From Phialocephala subalpina (taxonomy: Eukaryota; Ascomycota; Leotiomycetes; Helotiales; Mollisiaceae), in assembly GCA_900073065.1 (NCBI GenBank), contig FJOG01000015.1:227284-291283 (forward strand): a stretch of DNA of 64,000 nucleotides. The letters run 5' to 3'. Positions within the stretch are counted from its first letter, which is position 1. The number at the start of each line of letters is the position of its first letter. Shown one piece after another: positions 46,960 through 59,635 of this stretch. A program made the translations under genes and the position numbers. Below the pieces are notes generated by a model. It made no database searches and was not told where the DNA came from. It worked only from the letters and a program-made list of their open reading frames with translations.

Positions 46960-47405
46960 ACGAGGAGGAACGACCTTGGAGCGGGCAATGACGGGAGCAT
47001 TGATCGCTCTTACTTCTGCTAGGGGAGTTTGAACGGAGCCGATGATGTTCTTCTACTCTCATCGTGGGACAGCTTCCAGGGACTATGACTTAGATATAGG
47101 AGTCTATAGCCTCGAGCTTATTGGGACTGAGTGTTGTCTGGACTTTGCAGTCTGTTCACAAGGACTTTTGGTGTTTGATATTAGAGATGAAGCAGTCTGG
47201 AGAGCATTGGTATGGAAAGAATTCAGGAATTGGACGAAAAATGTTAAAAATTCAGCGAGTTCGGCGATCGGCGACCATGATGTCGTTTTGTCTCGAGGTT
47301 TGGGACAGTGTTATTTACCCACATCGCGTCCATCGAGAATGGAATTGTATATATCCTCATGTCCATGATGGAGCACAACACCTCCAGCGATACTCAGCGC
47401 GTCTT

Positions 47406-47560
47406 CTACTCCTCAGCAACAAACTCAATCTCAACCCTCGCCCCCTCCTTCACCAACCTATTAACCTATAAACAAGTACTAACCAGAAACGGTTCCTCAC
47501 ACCACTACGCCCAAACATGATCGACGTCTCTAAACTCCTTCATATCATCATCAGGCTTTG
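47406..47560 (-). pseudogene. RidA/YjgF-like C-terminal fragment
   Basis: On the minus strand, DMKEFRDVDHVWA is followed by an in-frame TAG and WCEEP; then, after a short gap, VNRLVKEGARVEIEFVAEE runs to a stop at 47408-47406. The phrase KEGARVEIE is typical of the last strand of RidA (YjgF/YER057c) deaminases, and the preceding MK-F-DV---W segment fits the helix before it. The N-terminal two thirds of the roughly 120-150 aa protein are not visible upstream. Decayed remnant; family call by eye only. Confidence 0.4.
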
Positions 47561-48309
47561 ATATTTTGGATTATTTGTTTTGTTTGGCCTGTGATATATG
47601 GAGAGATGATGTGTCCACCGTGGAGAGAGTTGCCCATGAAGCCGCGGCTGGAGAGGAAAGAGGAACCCGATTTTGGAGCGGATCACGTGGTTGTAGTTCC
47701 CGTTTGGGACGCGGGCGGAAGGGGAGCGGATCGCGTCGTGTGAGGAGGACACGGTTGATACGACGAAACTCTCCGTACAATTTCCGCAGCGAATAAAATC
47801 AGTGCCAACAGAAATCTGCGTCCATTTCAACTAATAGTCTTAACGTCGGCGTCGAAGTTCATAGCAAGTCAGGTGAAGAGTGATACTTCTGTCTCCGTTC
47901 TGTCTCCGTTCTGTATTCTTTCACACTTCCCAAACAGCGTCGCTAGCAAAATGGAGTGAATAACAGTCCTGATCAAGGATAGCAAAGAAGCAAAGATATT
48001 AATTTTTAGATTGAAGTCGAATGACTTCCACGTGATGCTCGGAATAATAATTCCCCATAAAGTTAGATCGATAGGCGACATTCTCTCACACCGACATTCA
48101 GATTTTGCCTTCATCCTTCCGGGCATCCTAACCAACCACTCATCACATATCGACTTTGTTGCATACCGTTTTCCGAGAAACCAGTCAATGGAACTGTTTG
48201 TCATCATTACGATCGTCTGGTAACGAATCACAGCGTCAACGACTGTGCTTTGGCTTTCACAATGCATCGAAATCTCCACAACGCTTACCACATCTTGGCG
48301 AAGAACAGA

Positions 48310-48712
48310 TTCCACGTTCTACAGGATCGCGACATGCAACAAACTCCTGCAAGTACGAAGAAGTGCAGCAATGGCTTCTCAATGGCGTCGGGAACCAGTA
48401 GAACTAGAGTCGGTAATTGAAGGCCACGAATCGGGGATCAACATGTGACGGCTCTGCATGAAGCTCCACCACGAATCTCATATGGAAGCAGGAACACGTT
48501 GTGCAGGATCGCGACGTGCAACAAAATCGTTATTGAGATAGGATTGTCTCTCGGTCCATCATTCAATTGGAATTCTGCTGTGGGGATAAAGCTCTGCGAG
48601 GTGCCGAGTGACCAATCTGACGACAAAATATGCGTGGAAGTATGTCACGCGGCGTCGCGAATCTGGCTAAGATGCACGAATCCGTTTTGCAGAATCGACG
48701 ATATGCAACAAA
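48310..48712 (+). repeat. Three spaced direct repeats of about 34 bp
   Basis: Copies at 48310-48343, 48492-48525 and 48678-48712 share the core GGATCGCGACRTGCAACAAA; copy 3 is the most diverged. Start-to-start spacing is 182 and 186 bp. In one frame each reads a short motif like RIATCNK. The near-constant period suggests a decayed tandem duplication of a roughly 185 bp unit. Confidence 0.7.
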
Positions 48713-49434
48713 GATCTGGAGCCGAGAAGTTCATCGGCCGTTTCCCTTGATCTGGCATTGACGTCCGCAGAGAGGTGGTCTGCCAGTGAGGTGTCCGCAA
48801 AGGGCATCAGGACGAAGGGAACAGCAATTCGAACTCTACAACTCATCTTATGTTCCAACATCCTTTGGTGGCAGCGCAAATGGATCTGATTGGACAATTT
48901 GGCCAAGAGGCATAAGTGAACATATGGATGATATTTTTGGCCGCCTTTCTCAGTATCATGAGTCTTGGCATCGCCAACCGTCGATGTCACAATCGTCCAA
49001 CCTTGTTGGCTTGTTGGAAGGTTGAAGTATGGAATTGCTATCATTGGATTGGGTTCTTGGGTGCTCTGCATCACGTACCATAGCATTCGTATTAACCAAC
49101 TTTTCTCTCGGACTACATTTTAGCATCGGCGAAAAGGACTCGAGATTCGTACAACAGCACTTCATCGACGCAGGTTCATGTTCCACACGGTTAGCGTAGC
49201 GAAGAGAAAGGGCGGACTGGGCCATGATTGGACCATTTCTCACTCAAAAAGGTAAAATGCCTTGACGCAGATGATTATTTGCGAATCAGAGGTCGCCGTT
49301 CCTACCACCCTCGCAAAACTCGACACACAAAATAAGCTTTCGGAAGAGCCAGGGCGGCGAAGAATAACGTTCTATCGGTGAGCCTGACAGCGGATTTAGT
49401 TCCTCAATGGGATAGGCTGCCCGATGAACGATCT

Positions 49435-49635
49435 CGAACGTCCGGAGGTACAGCCCGTAAGTAATCCAACTGCACTAATAGATCCCCTGGTGCCAACAAT
49501 ACTTAGCCCGATCTGACAATTGAAATCCTTACTTCTACAACCATTATTACTAAATCAGGGAAAGCTTTGTTTATATCCGGGGTACCCCTTACTAGTGCTA
49601 TTGGATTACTTATGGGCTGTACCTCCGGACGTTCG
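49435..49635. repeat. Imperfect hairpin (inverted repeat, 46 bp arms)
   Basis: Arms 49435-49480 and 49590-49635 are inverse complements with 4 mismatches in 46; the outer 22 bp are identical. The 109 bp loop carries no gene. A fold-back or MITE-like element is possible, but no target-site duplication is evident right at the ends. Confidence 0.8.
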
Positions 49636-51500
49636 GGGTTTGTATGAGCATAAACTTTCCGTCACATTGGAATGGGACGAGAGCATCCCGAGGCATAGTT
49701 CGATGGGCCGAAGTACCATTAAGTATCGAACTTTCGAACTATACGAGCTATACAAGAATCCGAATTTATCGGCATCCAAACAGTTTGCAAGAAGCTTTGA
49801 CGGAGACTTCTGATCTTTCATCTCGAGCAATAGATATGGGATGAGCAGTAGTCGGAACACGAACCCGTCTGGTATTGATGCCCGACGAACTATCTGGGCC
49901 AGATAGCGAACACCTTGAAACTCGGTCTTTACTCCGTACTCGCAGCAGTGGCCTACTTGCGCTCATAGGTGGTTATTCGGTCGATCCGCCTCGATCCGAT
50001 ACCGTTTCGAAACATCTCCCCTCCTTGATCACGTGTGGGGTAACTCCAAGCGATCGTCGAGCAGCCTCACTCGGATCATTCCTCGGATCAACTCTTGAGG
50101 TCAGCTTGCCAATCACGAATAGGACCGAGACTTGCAACACATGGCGTTGTTGACATCTTCTCGATGGGAACTTTGACTCCAGCAGAACGGTCAAGGCACG
50201 CTGATGAAAAGTCTCATCGAAACCTCTTTGAAGCACGGCAAGGGCATACTAGAGGAGGGAAAGATCAGTGATTACCACCACCAGCACAGGGATGTCACTG
50301 AGATGCATGTAGTCTTTCCCATCTTCAGACGAATTCATGCTTGGCTACGAATGCAAAGAAGTAGAGCGATTCACATTCCAGTTGAGACTGAGAGCGCAAT
50401 GAAGTTTCTTGGCTCAGACTTCAATCCAGGTACAGATCCTTGACACCCATTCGGTCCTATGGGGGCTGCAGGTCCTCAATAAGAAGTATGAAGAGGACAT
50501 ACACATGGAGTGTACTTGTAGTCCTTTCACGTGATTAGAGTTTTTCCTCCCTCCCACACCTTTCGGTTACCTCCTGTCTCTTCAAACATACCTGGGGAAG
50601 CTTTAGCCAAGGTTGTCTGTGGGGGGTGCGAGTTGTTTTGGTTCGTGCTTCCCTTGAGACAAACCTTATTTAGCGACCCTGCGCCAAGTGTTAAGGCGAA
50701 CGGTTTGACGATCTCTTTTACAAGGCCTGTGTGGTTCCCGGCAAATGTCAAAAGCTTATGGAATCAACAGATGCCTTCATTGGCCTACTTCCGCCCCTTG
50801 TGCGCGTGTCTCTTGGGGTATCCCCACCGCATTCGCAAAAGGAAGCATAAGAGGACAAGCGCAACGACTCCTGTGCACGGCTCCTAAGCTTTGCGGGAAG
50901 TACCTCCTGGGCATCTCATACTCGTCACTGCAGTCACAAATGCAGGAGCTGTGGTCAATCCCGGACGGAGATCCTTTTCCACACACAGGACGTCATCAAC
51001 GTCGACAATCGTATTCGGCCCACTCGGGTTTCATTTCCTTGGCCCGGACGAACTGTCCAGGGGTTGACTTTGACCTATGCATGTACCTGAGATGGAGAAG
51101 AAATCTTATGCACTATCAATGTCCAAAGTCTTGATTGACCGGTGCCGAACCAACCATACCCATTAGGCTGGCAGGGCGCGATGAACGGGACTATGTTGTT
51201 TTGTTCCGAGGAAACTCTGATTTATGCAAGCAGCTCGATTCAGACCTCAAGGACCATCAATGCTGTTAAGTTCGTCCCTCTTAAGAAGACAGCTAGTCGC
51301 CAACCACACCATATAGAAGTTCAGCGTATGTCCGATTCTTGACCAGACTAATTTCACAATCATTTATGGACAGCAGACGGGTCCAAATGTTCATCAACTC
51401 TTTCTCAGCATTTCAATCCTCATAGATGGTGGTGGCCTTCGTCGGATATGAATCTACGATCTAATCCTATCCTTCAATCTTCTCGACATCACCCTCAACA

Positions 51501-53326
51501 ATGTCTCAATACGGCACGTCAGAAAGCCACCACACTCCTTTATCCTGTACAGATTGTTTCTTCGATGTCGTCACATCCTCCTTATCAACTGCCTCATCTT
51601 CGACCTCCTCGACCTCATCTACCACCTCGATGTCGACTTACTCAGTTTCCACATCCTCAAAAGTTTCTTCGACTGTCCATGTAACAATCCTACCATCTAC
51701 GACATTTTCAACGTCGACCAGATCTGCCACACCGTCAAGCAGCAAGCAGGCGGGAAATGGTCTTGCCCCCGCCAACCCCACACTCTCTTCAGCAGGTGTA
51801 AGTTGCACAAAGCACAACAAATTATTTGTATTCTAACGAGCATTCAGGTGGCTGAGTCTTCATTGACACTTCCTATGGAACCATTGTCTCAGACCTACCG
51901 TGAACATATCATCATCCTGGTCTTGATGTCTGTTATCGTTTTTGCGCTCTTCTTTTTCGTCATTTTCTACCTCTTCCGACGCTCTCGACAGCAATGTCTC
52001 AAGCAGCAATCAGAGCTCGAAGAGGGAAGACTGGAGGTCGCAGAAGCTAGAGCTATGTGGCATGTGGACGAGACTTTGAAAGAGGGTTACTCGGTCAAAA
52101 GCTTCCAACTACTGAGTCCACCCATGCCACGACCCCCGCCGATCGCAGCTGGGAGCATTGTATCGCATCCTCTCTACCACCCCGGGATCAAACGTTCGCG
52201 AACACTTCCCCACATCCGCACGCCTCAATATCCACTTTCTCGGCCCGCCAATTCACGACCCGCTATGTCATATCCTCACGTTGTTAACGGGCAAACAAAC
52301 AACCTCGAACCCCCGCTTTCACCCCTCTCGCTCCGCGCCTACCTCAAATCCGAATCAAAACCTCTCACACCTTTCACAACGATGCAAACCAGACGGCCAC
52401 AAACTCCTGAGCCAATCTATCAAACATTACCACTTCAAAAAAGCTCGCCAGCGAAACGCAACCCATTTTTAGGTCGTAAAATTATAACTCGCTCAGTCTG
52501 GTCAAGCTCGCCAGCATCGAGCATTGCTCCGTCATCACCAAGCCTCTACTCGCCACAATCACCAAAAACAATCCGCTGGAGACACTCTCTCCGCCCTCCT
52601 CCAACATCTCGACACTCTCCACCTGTACTATACTCACCTTACCAATCCCCCTCACCCGAACGAGTCCCTCACCAACCGGGCACGTACCCACTATTCGCCT
52701 TAGATCGCGATGATCTACACAATGGGGATCTTCAGCCCGTTGGTGCCCCGATCATTCAAAACCTGAGGCCAAAGCTTACGTTGGAGACGAATCATCCCCG
52801 TGATGACTCGCCAACTCTACAACCGAGCACGCTGCCCAGGCTTCGTCTCATGAGCGGGGACTGCCCTTCATTTGACACCAAGATCCCGCCAATACCACAG
52901 GTCCCGCCTCCAACTTCTCCACCGGGATCTCCTCGCGCGACAACGCCTCCGCTGCCACGATCTCCGGGTTCACCACGGACTCCGGGGTTGCCAGAATCTC
53001 CGAGACCCGTCAAGCCTGTGATTGAGTTTCCTCTTAATCCTTTAAAGGGCAAGCTAGATCAGTCTCCTATAGAGCAGATCGAGCGATGGCTTGATGGTTC
53101 GACGGGGACCGTATCTGCTTTCGGGTCGTTGCTTGCTAATGGGAACCTGGGGATGAGTTCGCCCAATGGTTCATCGCCGCTAGCACAAACACTCGACAAA
53201 GAAAATTCATCAAAAGATGAGGTAGTCACAGAAATAATAGCATCAAAACGAATATCGCCTATTAGGGCGATGAGGAGTTCAGTCTCCAGGAAAGGGAGCA
53301 AGGATGACATTGGCTCTGCATTTTAG
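51501..53326 (+). CDS. Single-pass membrane protein with Ser/Thr-rich ectodomain and proline-rich tail
   Basis: Two exons (51501-51797, 51848-53326) with a 50 bp intron using a perfect GTAAGT donor, 591 aa. The first 110 residues are Ser/Thr-rich and contain one early CTDC pair, resembling the mucin-like ectodomain of fungal cell-surface sensors, but there is no WSC cysteine domain and no N-terminal signal peptide. One strong TM (HIIILVLMSVIVFALFFFVIFYLF) is followed by the stop-transfer RRSR. The long cytoplasmic tail is Pro/Ser-rich with many SP and PXXP sites (for example PPIPQVPPPTSPPGSP), suggesting phosphorylation and SH3 or WW binding. Similarity to Mid2/Wsc-type sensors is architectural only. 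Function unknown. Confidence 0.7.
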
Positions 53327-54053
53327 ACCACATTGCATTTATGTATTTATGTATTTATTGATGACTTGTATGATATTTAGCTGGGGCTGGGGAAGATATT
53401 AATGTGCGGCGGCGGATGATCCGGAAGCTGTTGTGGGCTTCGGATATGATGCATTACAGTCCCTTCGGATGACAATGTTGCTGTTTAGACAGTGTGCGAA
53501 AGCAAGTAGTGATGATTTGGATGAGATAGAATGCAGTCTATTTCTCGCAGGCAAGCGCCATTTATTGATGTGATGTCATTGGTGATGTGTGCATTTGCTC
53601 TTTCTTCTACTTTCACGGTCCGCTTCTAATGACGATCATGAAAGGAGTGGCAGCTTTTCTCTGATTTCGAGCCATTATTTGTACTTTTGGATTTCTGTCA
53701 GGGAGGGACGACCGTGCCAAGCATGAGTCGTTCACTTCGCGCAAATACTGAAGATCGAGATAATTACGTTTTATTTAACATCTCCAATGTCGTGGCTTCC
53801 CCAAACGTTACCAGCTGTTGCTCGCCCAACGTGTTTCTCAACAACTCAATACAATTATTCACCTGGATATTATCTTTCCAGCTCGAGTACCAGCCGAACC
53901 ATTGCTGGGACGTTGGAGCCGACTTCCCTCCATATCATTGAGGTGTCGCGAGCAAGTATCTTTACCAATCTTCCATCCGAAACACCCGTCAACTTACATC
54001 CTTTGCTCGGACCTAAGAGTCTTCAGCACCACAAAGAACCATAGCCAGGCACG
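53327..54053. other. Intergenic, no gene supported
   Basis: About 730 bp between the membrane protein gene and the DUF4419 relic; only short unrecognised open stretches. Confidence 0.5.
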
Positions 54054-55589
54054 ATGCCCATCACTACTTATCCAGCAAAGCATGGCTCCGAAATCATGTC
54101 TCCAGCAAATCGAGGATGGACGCGCCTGACTCAGCACGAGGGAAAGAACAAGGAGGAAAACCGCTTGCAGTATCTCGACTCTTACGATCCAGCAATACCG
54201 ACTAGAGTCACCTGTCCCCAAGCGCTGTTCGTGATGTGCGAGAGAGGTGGTGACATCGGGCATGTTACCGAATATCTGCAATCTTCATTCACTCAGAACT
54301 TCAAGGGTACCGAAGGTCAACCATAATCAGCGAGTTACAGAGCGTCGAATGGTCTCATCAATGCATGCGCCAAGGCCCTACTTCGAACACCTTCATCTCG
54401 TCACCCGATCGGACGGTGTTTGGCTCGCTATCCTGACTCAGCTCAATTTCTATATGTTGAAGCATGGAGAAGAACTTCGCTCAATGCTCGTCGCTCACAA
54501 TGGAAAGGAGCGCATTACTGTCCCCATCAACGGCAAGACTGGCAATTCTAAGAACCCACTGGACTTTGAAGGCTTTGTGCGAAACGTCACAGACGTGATG
54601 TAAGAGAAGATCATCGATAAGGATCTGAGTGGTTGGATCATGCTAGAGTTCTTAATGACGGCAGATTCTGATCGTGTCGTTGCAAGTATCGCTTTCCTGG
54701 GTGCTATGTCAAAGTACTTCTACGAACCCATGTGTGCGACGGGATGTGGATTACCTTCGGTCACTCTGTTGTAAGTGGTTCTTGTGTCTCAGCGTTCGCT
54801 GGAATTTCTCTTCCCTGTAACCCGCACTGGGCAGTGTCTCTTCTAGCTACTCCCGCCAACTATAGCAGGGGAACCAAACAGAATTGGAAGATGATTCTCC
54901 AAAAGCTTGATAAAATCCCCAGCCTCGGCGATGGACAGCCTACCGTACAACATGCTGGTCCCAATCCTCAAACGATTTGTCAGGACATTCGACGAACCAG
55001 AGTATAGAAACATTAAAGCCTTCTGGCAGCGAATCTTACACCATCAACCCGAGGACTCTGGCCGTCCAGAATGGTGTTCGGGATGGCTCACGGCCTTTTC
55101 ATACTGGGACGACGACGGCATCCGTGCATGCAGAAAGTCCATTGCCAGTATGGAGACGAGCGGCGCAATCACAATTTGATTCTCGGTGGGATCTCGTACC
55201 CTCATATTTTCCTCAAACACGTCGCCCAAGGTTGGGCAAGCGTCAACGCTCGCGTTAACGATACATACTATGGCTACGGCATATACGGCATAAAGATGAT
55301 CGCTGGCAGTGTCGGTATGGAATTCGAGGCTAGTGGTGATCACAAAGCAGGTTTGGATACTGTGAAGCCTTTGTCGGGATGGTGGGTGTATGGAAGGCCT
55401 CTGCTAGAGGATACAAAGTTGGCTCTAGGTTGTGCTCCAACTCTCGCCACAAATTCGGACGATGACAAGGGAAAAGATCCAGAGATTCTAGCGGGGAGCA
55501 GACTGCAGCTAATATGGGAGGGAAGTGAGGTCCAGTCCACTGTTGACTCGCTCTCTGGCCAGAATCAAAAGCTACCTTTGAAGGTATGA
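54054..55589 (+). pseudogene. DUF4419-family gene, multiply disrupted
   Basis: The order of motifs is that of fungal DUF4419 proteins: an MPITTYPAKH start, QSSFTQNFKG, NGLINACAKA, YFEHLHLVTRSDGVWLAILT, an EELR segment with VAHNGKE, DSDRVVASIAFLGAMSKYF, CGLPSVTLLG, MLVPILKRFVRTFDEPE, FWQRILHHQ, GWLTAFSYWDDDG, and finally MIAGSVGMEF with LSGWWVYGRPL. They lie in changing frames. Breaks seen: a frame change between about 54310 and 54385 (two shifts, one stop at 54324), an in-frame TAA at 54601-54603, a shift near 54940 and another near 55120. A genuine-looking GT-AG intron (54771-54868) survives. Function of the family is unknown. The TAA could come from CAA, a CpA-to-TpA change as in RIP, but the frameshifts need indels. 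Confidence 0.75.
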
Positions 55590-56371
55590 GGCGCGAGATA
55601 TTCAATCTGAGGATCGTGTAGGAAGTTTTGCTAATGGGGCTGGCGGAGTCCTTTGTTGTCATAACAGTAATCAATCAGTCATTCTTTGATTTTCTTGTTT
55701 GGTTCGATACTGATCTCCATGTATAAGTGGATCCTGAATTCGTGCCTATCTCAAGAATGGGGTGACAGCGGGCGGCCCGCACGTCGTTCCCCCACTTTCA
55801 TCATTTCCACCCCATATCAACTCTTTTATATACTCCGGGAATATCTTTCGGGAATCCTCCCACAACCGAGGAAGTGGACATTTTCCATGAACGCAATATC
55901 TTCTCTCCAGAACGCCATCTAGAACGTCAATTATGCTTCTCCTGATTGGCGTTATGTTTGCGTTCCTGATTCCGGAGCCATGTTATCGTCACCACTTCTG
56001 CATCTGAGTGGATGTTGAATACCTTCTAGGCTCAGTATCAAATCCCTCATCCTCGTCGGACGACTCCGCACAACTGTTATCTAGCCGGGTTTATCTCCAT
56101 ACAAAACTTCTAGTCTTGACGTTCAAATGCGATTGTTATCTCTGTTATCATGGGAAAGCTCCAGATGCAGGTGGCGAACAGGGAAAAACGCGCAACAATA
56201 GTGGGCTTAGCCGATCTGTCCGAACTTTGATAAGAAGTGTCAAGCATATATGATCCCATACTCAAGGAACTGGGAACCTTGGTCTTTGATCTTGCCTGAG
56301 TCTGGATTCTTCTTTCTCAATTGACCTCGCACTTCTGATGCGATTCGGAAGGAAGCCCTGAGAAGTTCACG
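55590..56371. other. Intergenic, no gene supported
   Basis: About 780 bp upstream of the permease gene. Only short unrecognised open stretches. Confidence 0.5.
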
Positions 56372-58375
56372 ATGTCGAAGGAATTTGAAGCAGGTGTTAC
56401 TGGCTCCACCTCATCCGGGAAGGATGTCTCGATTGAGAAGAATTCCCCGATCGAAACGACAACCGAGGATGTGCAAGATGGAATCATTCTTGAGGATGGA
56501 TTGAGGAGAGGTCTGCTGGGGAGACATGTCACTTTGATTTCACTTGCCAGTGTCATTGGAGCGAGTTGTTTCTATGGATTTGGATATGCGCTGTATCTTT
56601 CCGGTCCATTGGGGGCTTTGATTGGTTTCGGAATTATTGGTACGTCCGGTCAACTGCAGAAACAGCTCGGGAAGGGCAACGCTGACACGATTGTAGGCTT
56701 CATGGTTTGGGCGTTGATGCAGAGTATTGGAGAGGTCACGACTGCATTCCCAATTGCTGGTGGATTTATCGAGCATGCAAACCGATTTGTCGACCCCGCA
56801 TTCAGTTTCTCGATGGCCTGGATGTATTATTTCATGTGGAGTGTTTTCCTCGGAAGCGGTAAGAAACAATGCCACTGCCTGGCCAAAAAGCAGCTTCTAA
56901 CTCACAACAGAATGGAACGGTGCCATTCTTATCATGCAATATTGGGTTCCTGAGGAGAAGATGCCGATGTGGGCCTGGGTTTTGATCTTCTGGGGATTCT
57001 TCTCGGTACTGTCCACACTCGGCATAGTTGTTTATGGTGAACTGGAGTATTACTTGGGATGGTTCAAAATCATATCTTTGGCAGTCTGCTTCTTCATCTC
57101 TTTCCTGGTCAATGTCGGAGCTTTTGGAAACGGCTATATCGGGTTCAGGTATGTGTCAATTTCTCGGAGAATTATTCCCTCTTCCGGAATGTCTCTGGAG
57201 TGCATTGCTCCAATACACTCCAACTGTGCTCCAGAAGCACTCTTGAGACATGCATATTTGCCCTCGAAACATACAAAAGAAGTTAGCTGACTCCGAGATC
57301 TTGATGGGCAGGTATTGGACGCCACCGGAAGGTGAGTTGCAATTCTATTCCGCAATACAAGAGATGTCACTAACTGGTTTGCAGGACCGATCGTTAACGG
57401 CATCAATGGCTTCGGTCAAGTGTTCGTTCTGGCATCAGCATACTACGTCGGCACAGAAATCATCTCTCTTGCCGCCGGAGAGACGAAAGATCCAAGAAAG
57501 TCCATTCCAAGGGGCGTCAACACTGTCGTCTATCGTATCCTCTTTGTATACATGGGCATTATCTTCTTCCAAGGCATCATATGCCCCTCCAACTCCGACC
57601 AACTCCTCAACGCTACATCGAAGGCTGCTTCCTCACCTTTCACCATCGCGTTCACCCAAGCGGGATGGAAATCATCAGGCCATTTTATCAACACTTTGAT
57701 CATCATTGCCTTCATTTCGGCTGGTAATGGATGCATCTATGTTCAGTCTCGAGCACTGTATTCTCTTGCTCTGACCGGTCGCGCACCAAAGATCTTCGCC
57801 AAGACATCAAAGAAAGGAGGTCAGTACCCCGCCATGCGTGTGGCGAAAAAAGCAAATACTAAATTATCACAGTCCCATACGTCTCGATTCTCACCTCTTG
57901 CACTTGGGGTCTCCTCGCGCTCATGAATTTAAAAGTAACAGCTGGACAAGTCTTCGCCTACATGACCTCCGTCGGTGGATCAGCAGCCTACATCGCCTGG
58001 GCAGGAATAGTCTTCACCCACCTCCGCATCCGAAAAGGAATGGACAAACAAGGCATCGATCGTTCCACCTACGCATTCAAGGCTTGGGGAACGATCTGGA
58101 TATACAGATTCAACTTGTTCTTGAACATCTTCATCCTGTTCATTCAAGGATTCACTGCATTCGAGAACCCATTCAACTGGAGACTTTTCGTCACGAGTTA
58201 CATCACAATTCCTGCGAGTATTTTGCTCTTTGTGGGGTATAAATGGTATCATGGAACGCATTGGGTTAGGTGCAGTGAGATGGATTTCTCGGATCGGTTG
58301 ATGAGGTTGGAGGATGAGGAGGAGGAGAAAACTGTGTCGTTCACCACGAAAATTATTTCGAAGTTCCGACAATGA
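56372..58375 (+). CDS. Amino acid permease (APC superfamily, fungal YAT family)
   Basis: Six exons (56372-56639, 56697-56858, 56911-57148, 57312-57331, 57385-57819, 57873-58375), 541 aa, the normal size for YAT permeases. TM1 is preceded by LRRGLLGRHVTLISLASVIG, the canonical start of the family. Further marks are GFMVWALMQSIGEVTTAFP, FVDPAFSFSMAWMYYF, YWVPEEKMPMWAW, GTEIISLAAGETKDPRKSIP and SAGNGCIYVQSRALYSLA. Exon 4 is only 20 bp (YWTPPE), flanked by a 163 bp and a 53 bp intron; both keep phase and are needed to restore the family sequence. The N-terminal 50 aa and the acidic C-terminal tail (RLEDEEEEKT) are cytoplasmic. It likely imports amino acids with protons at the plasma membrane; substrate range cannot be told from sequence. 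Confidence 0.9.
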
Positions 58376-59635
58376 CCGGACATTGGTGTGTAGACGCGGT
58401 GCTAGTAAGAGGTCCTAGATCAAGTACACGTGTATTGAAATCATACATAACTCTTGTTCTAGATTTGCTTTATAGACGCATACAAACTTGAACTCCATCC
58501 TCTTCATCTATTTCGGCTGAGGCGATGGACCAGAATATCAGAACCGATAGTCTTTCGGGAGAGCACCTTTCTTGCGCCTTAGTGAGGCAATCGAAAAGCA
58601 AAGACCACGCCCTCGCTCCTTCCCGAGCCATCTTTCCCAACTTTCCGGTTGCGAAAGAAAAATATTTGGCCCGAAACCTTCAAAGCTTGATGCTTTCTCG
58701 CGCGCCTCCTCAGCAGAATAGTTGAAGTTCGTCGTAAATGCAGCCGCAAACCATCCTCGGCACTGTGCATTTGACTATAGCCACTGTGGGACGTTAAATG
58801 CTGTGATCGGTTCTGCTTGGGGTTCGTGTTTCTCTGATGTCGCTGTTACATATGATGGTGCGGAGACTATCTTCGTCGCTTCGTCGGTCTTTACTCTCAA
58901 GGAAGCTGCGACACAGTTTTCCTAGCATTGAAGCCATATCGGACTCAGCCGATGATCGTGTGAACGCTCGATAATCAAAGTTGAAAGGAAGGTCTCCGAT
59001 TTGAATTTTGCTCGGAATTGAAAGTCACTATCATTAATTTCGTGCGGGATTTCCGAACCTAAAGAGCGGCAGGCCTCATACTCGCAAGAGCATTGGGTCC
59101 GATACCGTTTTGGAAAGCGGCGTCGATGAGTTCCATTCTCGAAGGTCTATAGCCGCGAAAGTACCCCACGCTTGCCGGGAACGGAGTTGTGGTAGGTCCG
59201 ACATTAGTAGCTGGAGTATATGGTAGATAGGAGTCTCCCCTGACCCAGGACGGTATATTATAGCGGCCACAGTAGACAGTGCCTAATTCTCGCGAATAAT
59301 ATATTTAAACCCTATTTTTCTTTGGATTATTTTCTTTAACTTGCAAAATCGGCTTTATCCCTTTGCCTTCAAAAGAATTGTGAGCACAAACCACCTCACC
59401 CAATTCTAAGCAATATAATTATAATATATAAAGGATTAGCTCCCTTAAACCCCTCTTTATTAAAGTTAGAAAAATAAAAAAAGAATATAAATTACTTGAT
59501 TATTCCAATGTGAAAGTTCTCAAATGCCAAGAGTAAAAGCATTTATCTGATTCTTCACCAGCTATTGCTCCCTTGGCGCCCTTCTTGGCGCCCTTCTCGA
59601 GTAAAGGAAGAGTATAATAGTATGAATCCATACTA
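58376..59635. other. Intergenic region entering AT-rich DNA
   Basis: No supported gene. Composition is normal to about 59.28 kb, then drops sharply in GC. Confidence 0.5.

Larger units (their letters stand above)
46960..51500. other. 4.5 kb gene-poor stretch with relics and repeats
   Basis: No intact gene could be built. Recognisable items are listed separately: a RidA-like fragment (47406-47560), three spaced direct repeats (48310-48712) and a 201 bp hairpin (49435-49635). The rest consists of short overlapping open stretches of normal base composition. Confidence 0.5.

Noticed and set aside
47869..48315. 148-codon minus-strand open stretch
   Set aside because: No recognised family, overlaps the repeat array, amino acid use not gene-like.
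50531..51342. Several plus-strand open stretches in series
   Set aside because: Could be a decayed gene, but no family motif or coherent exon chain was found.
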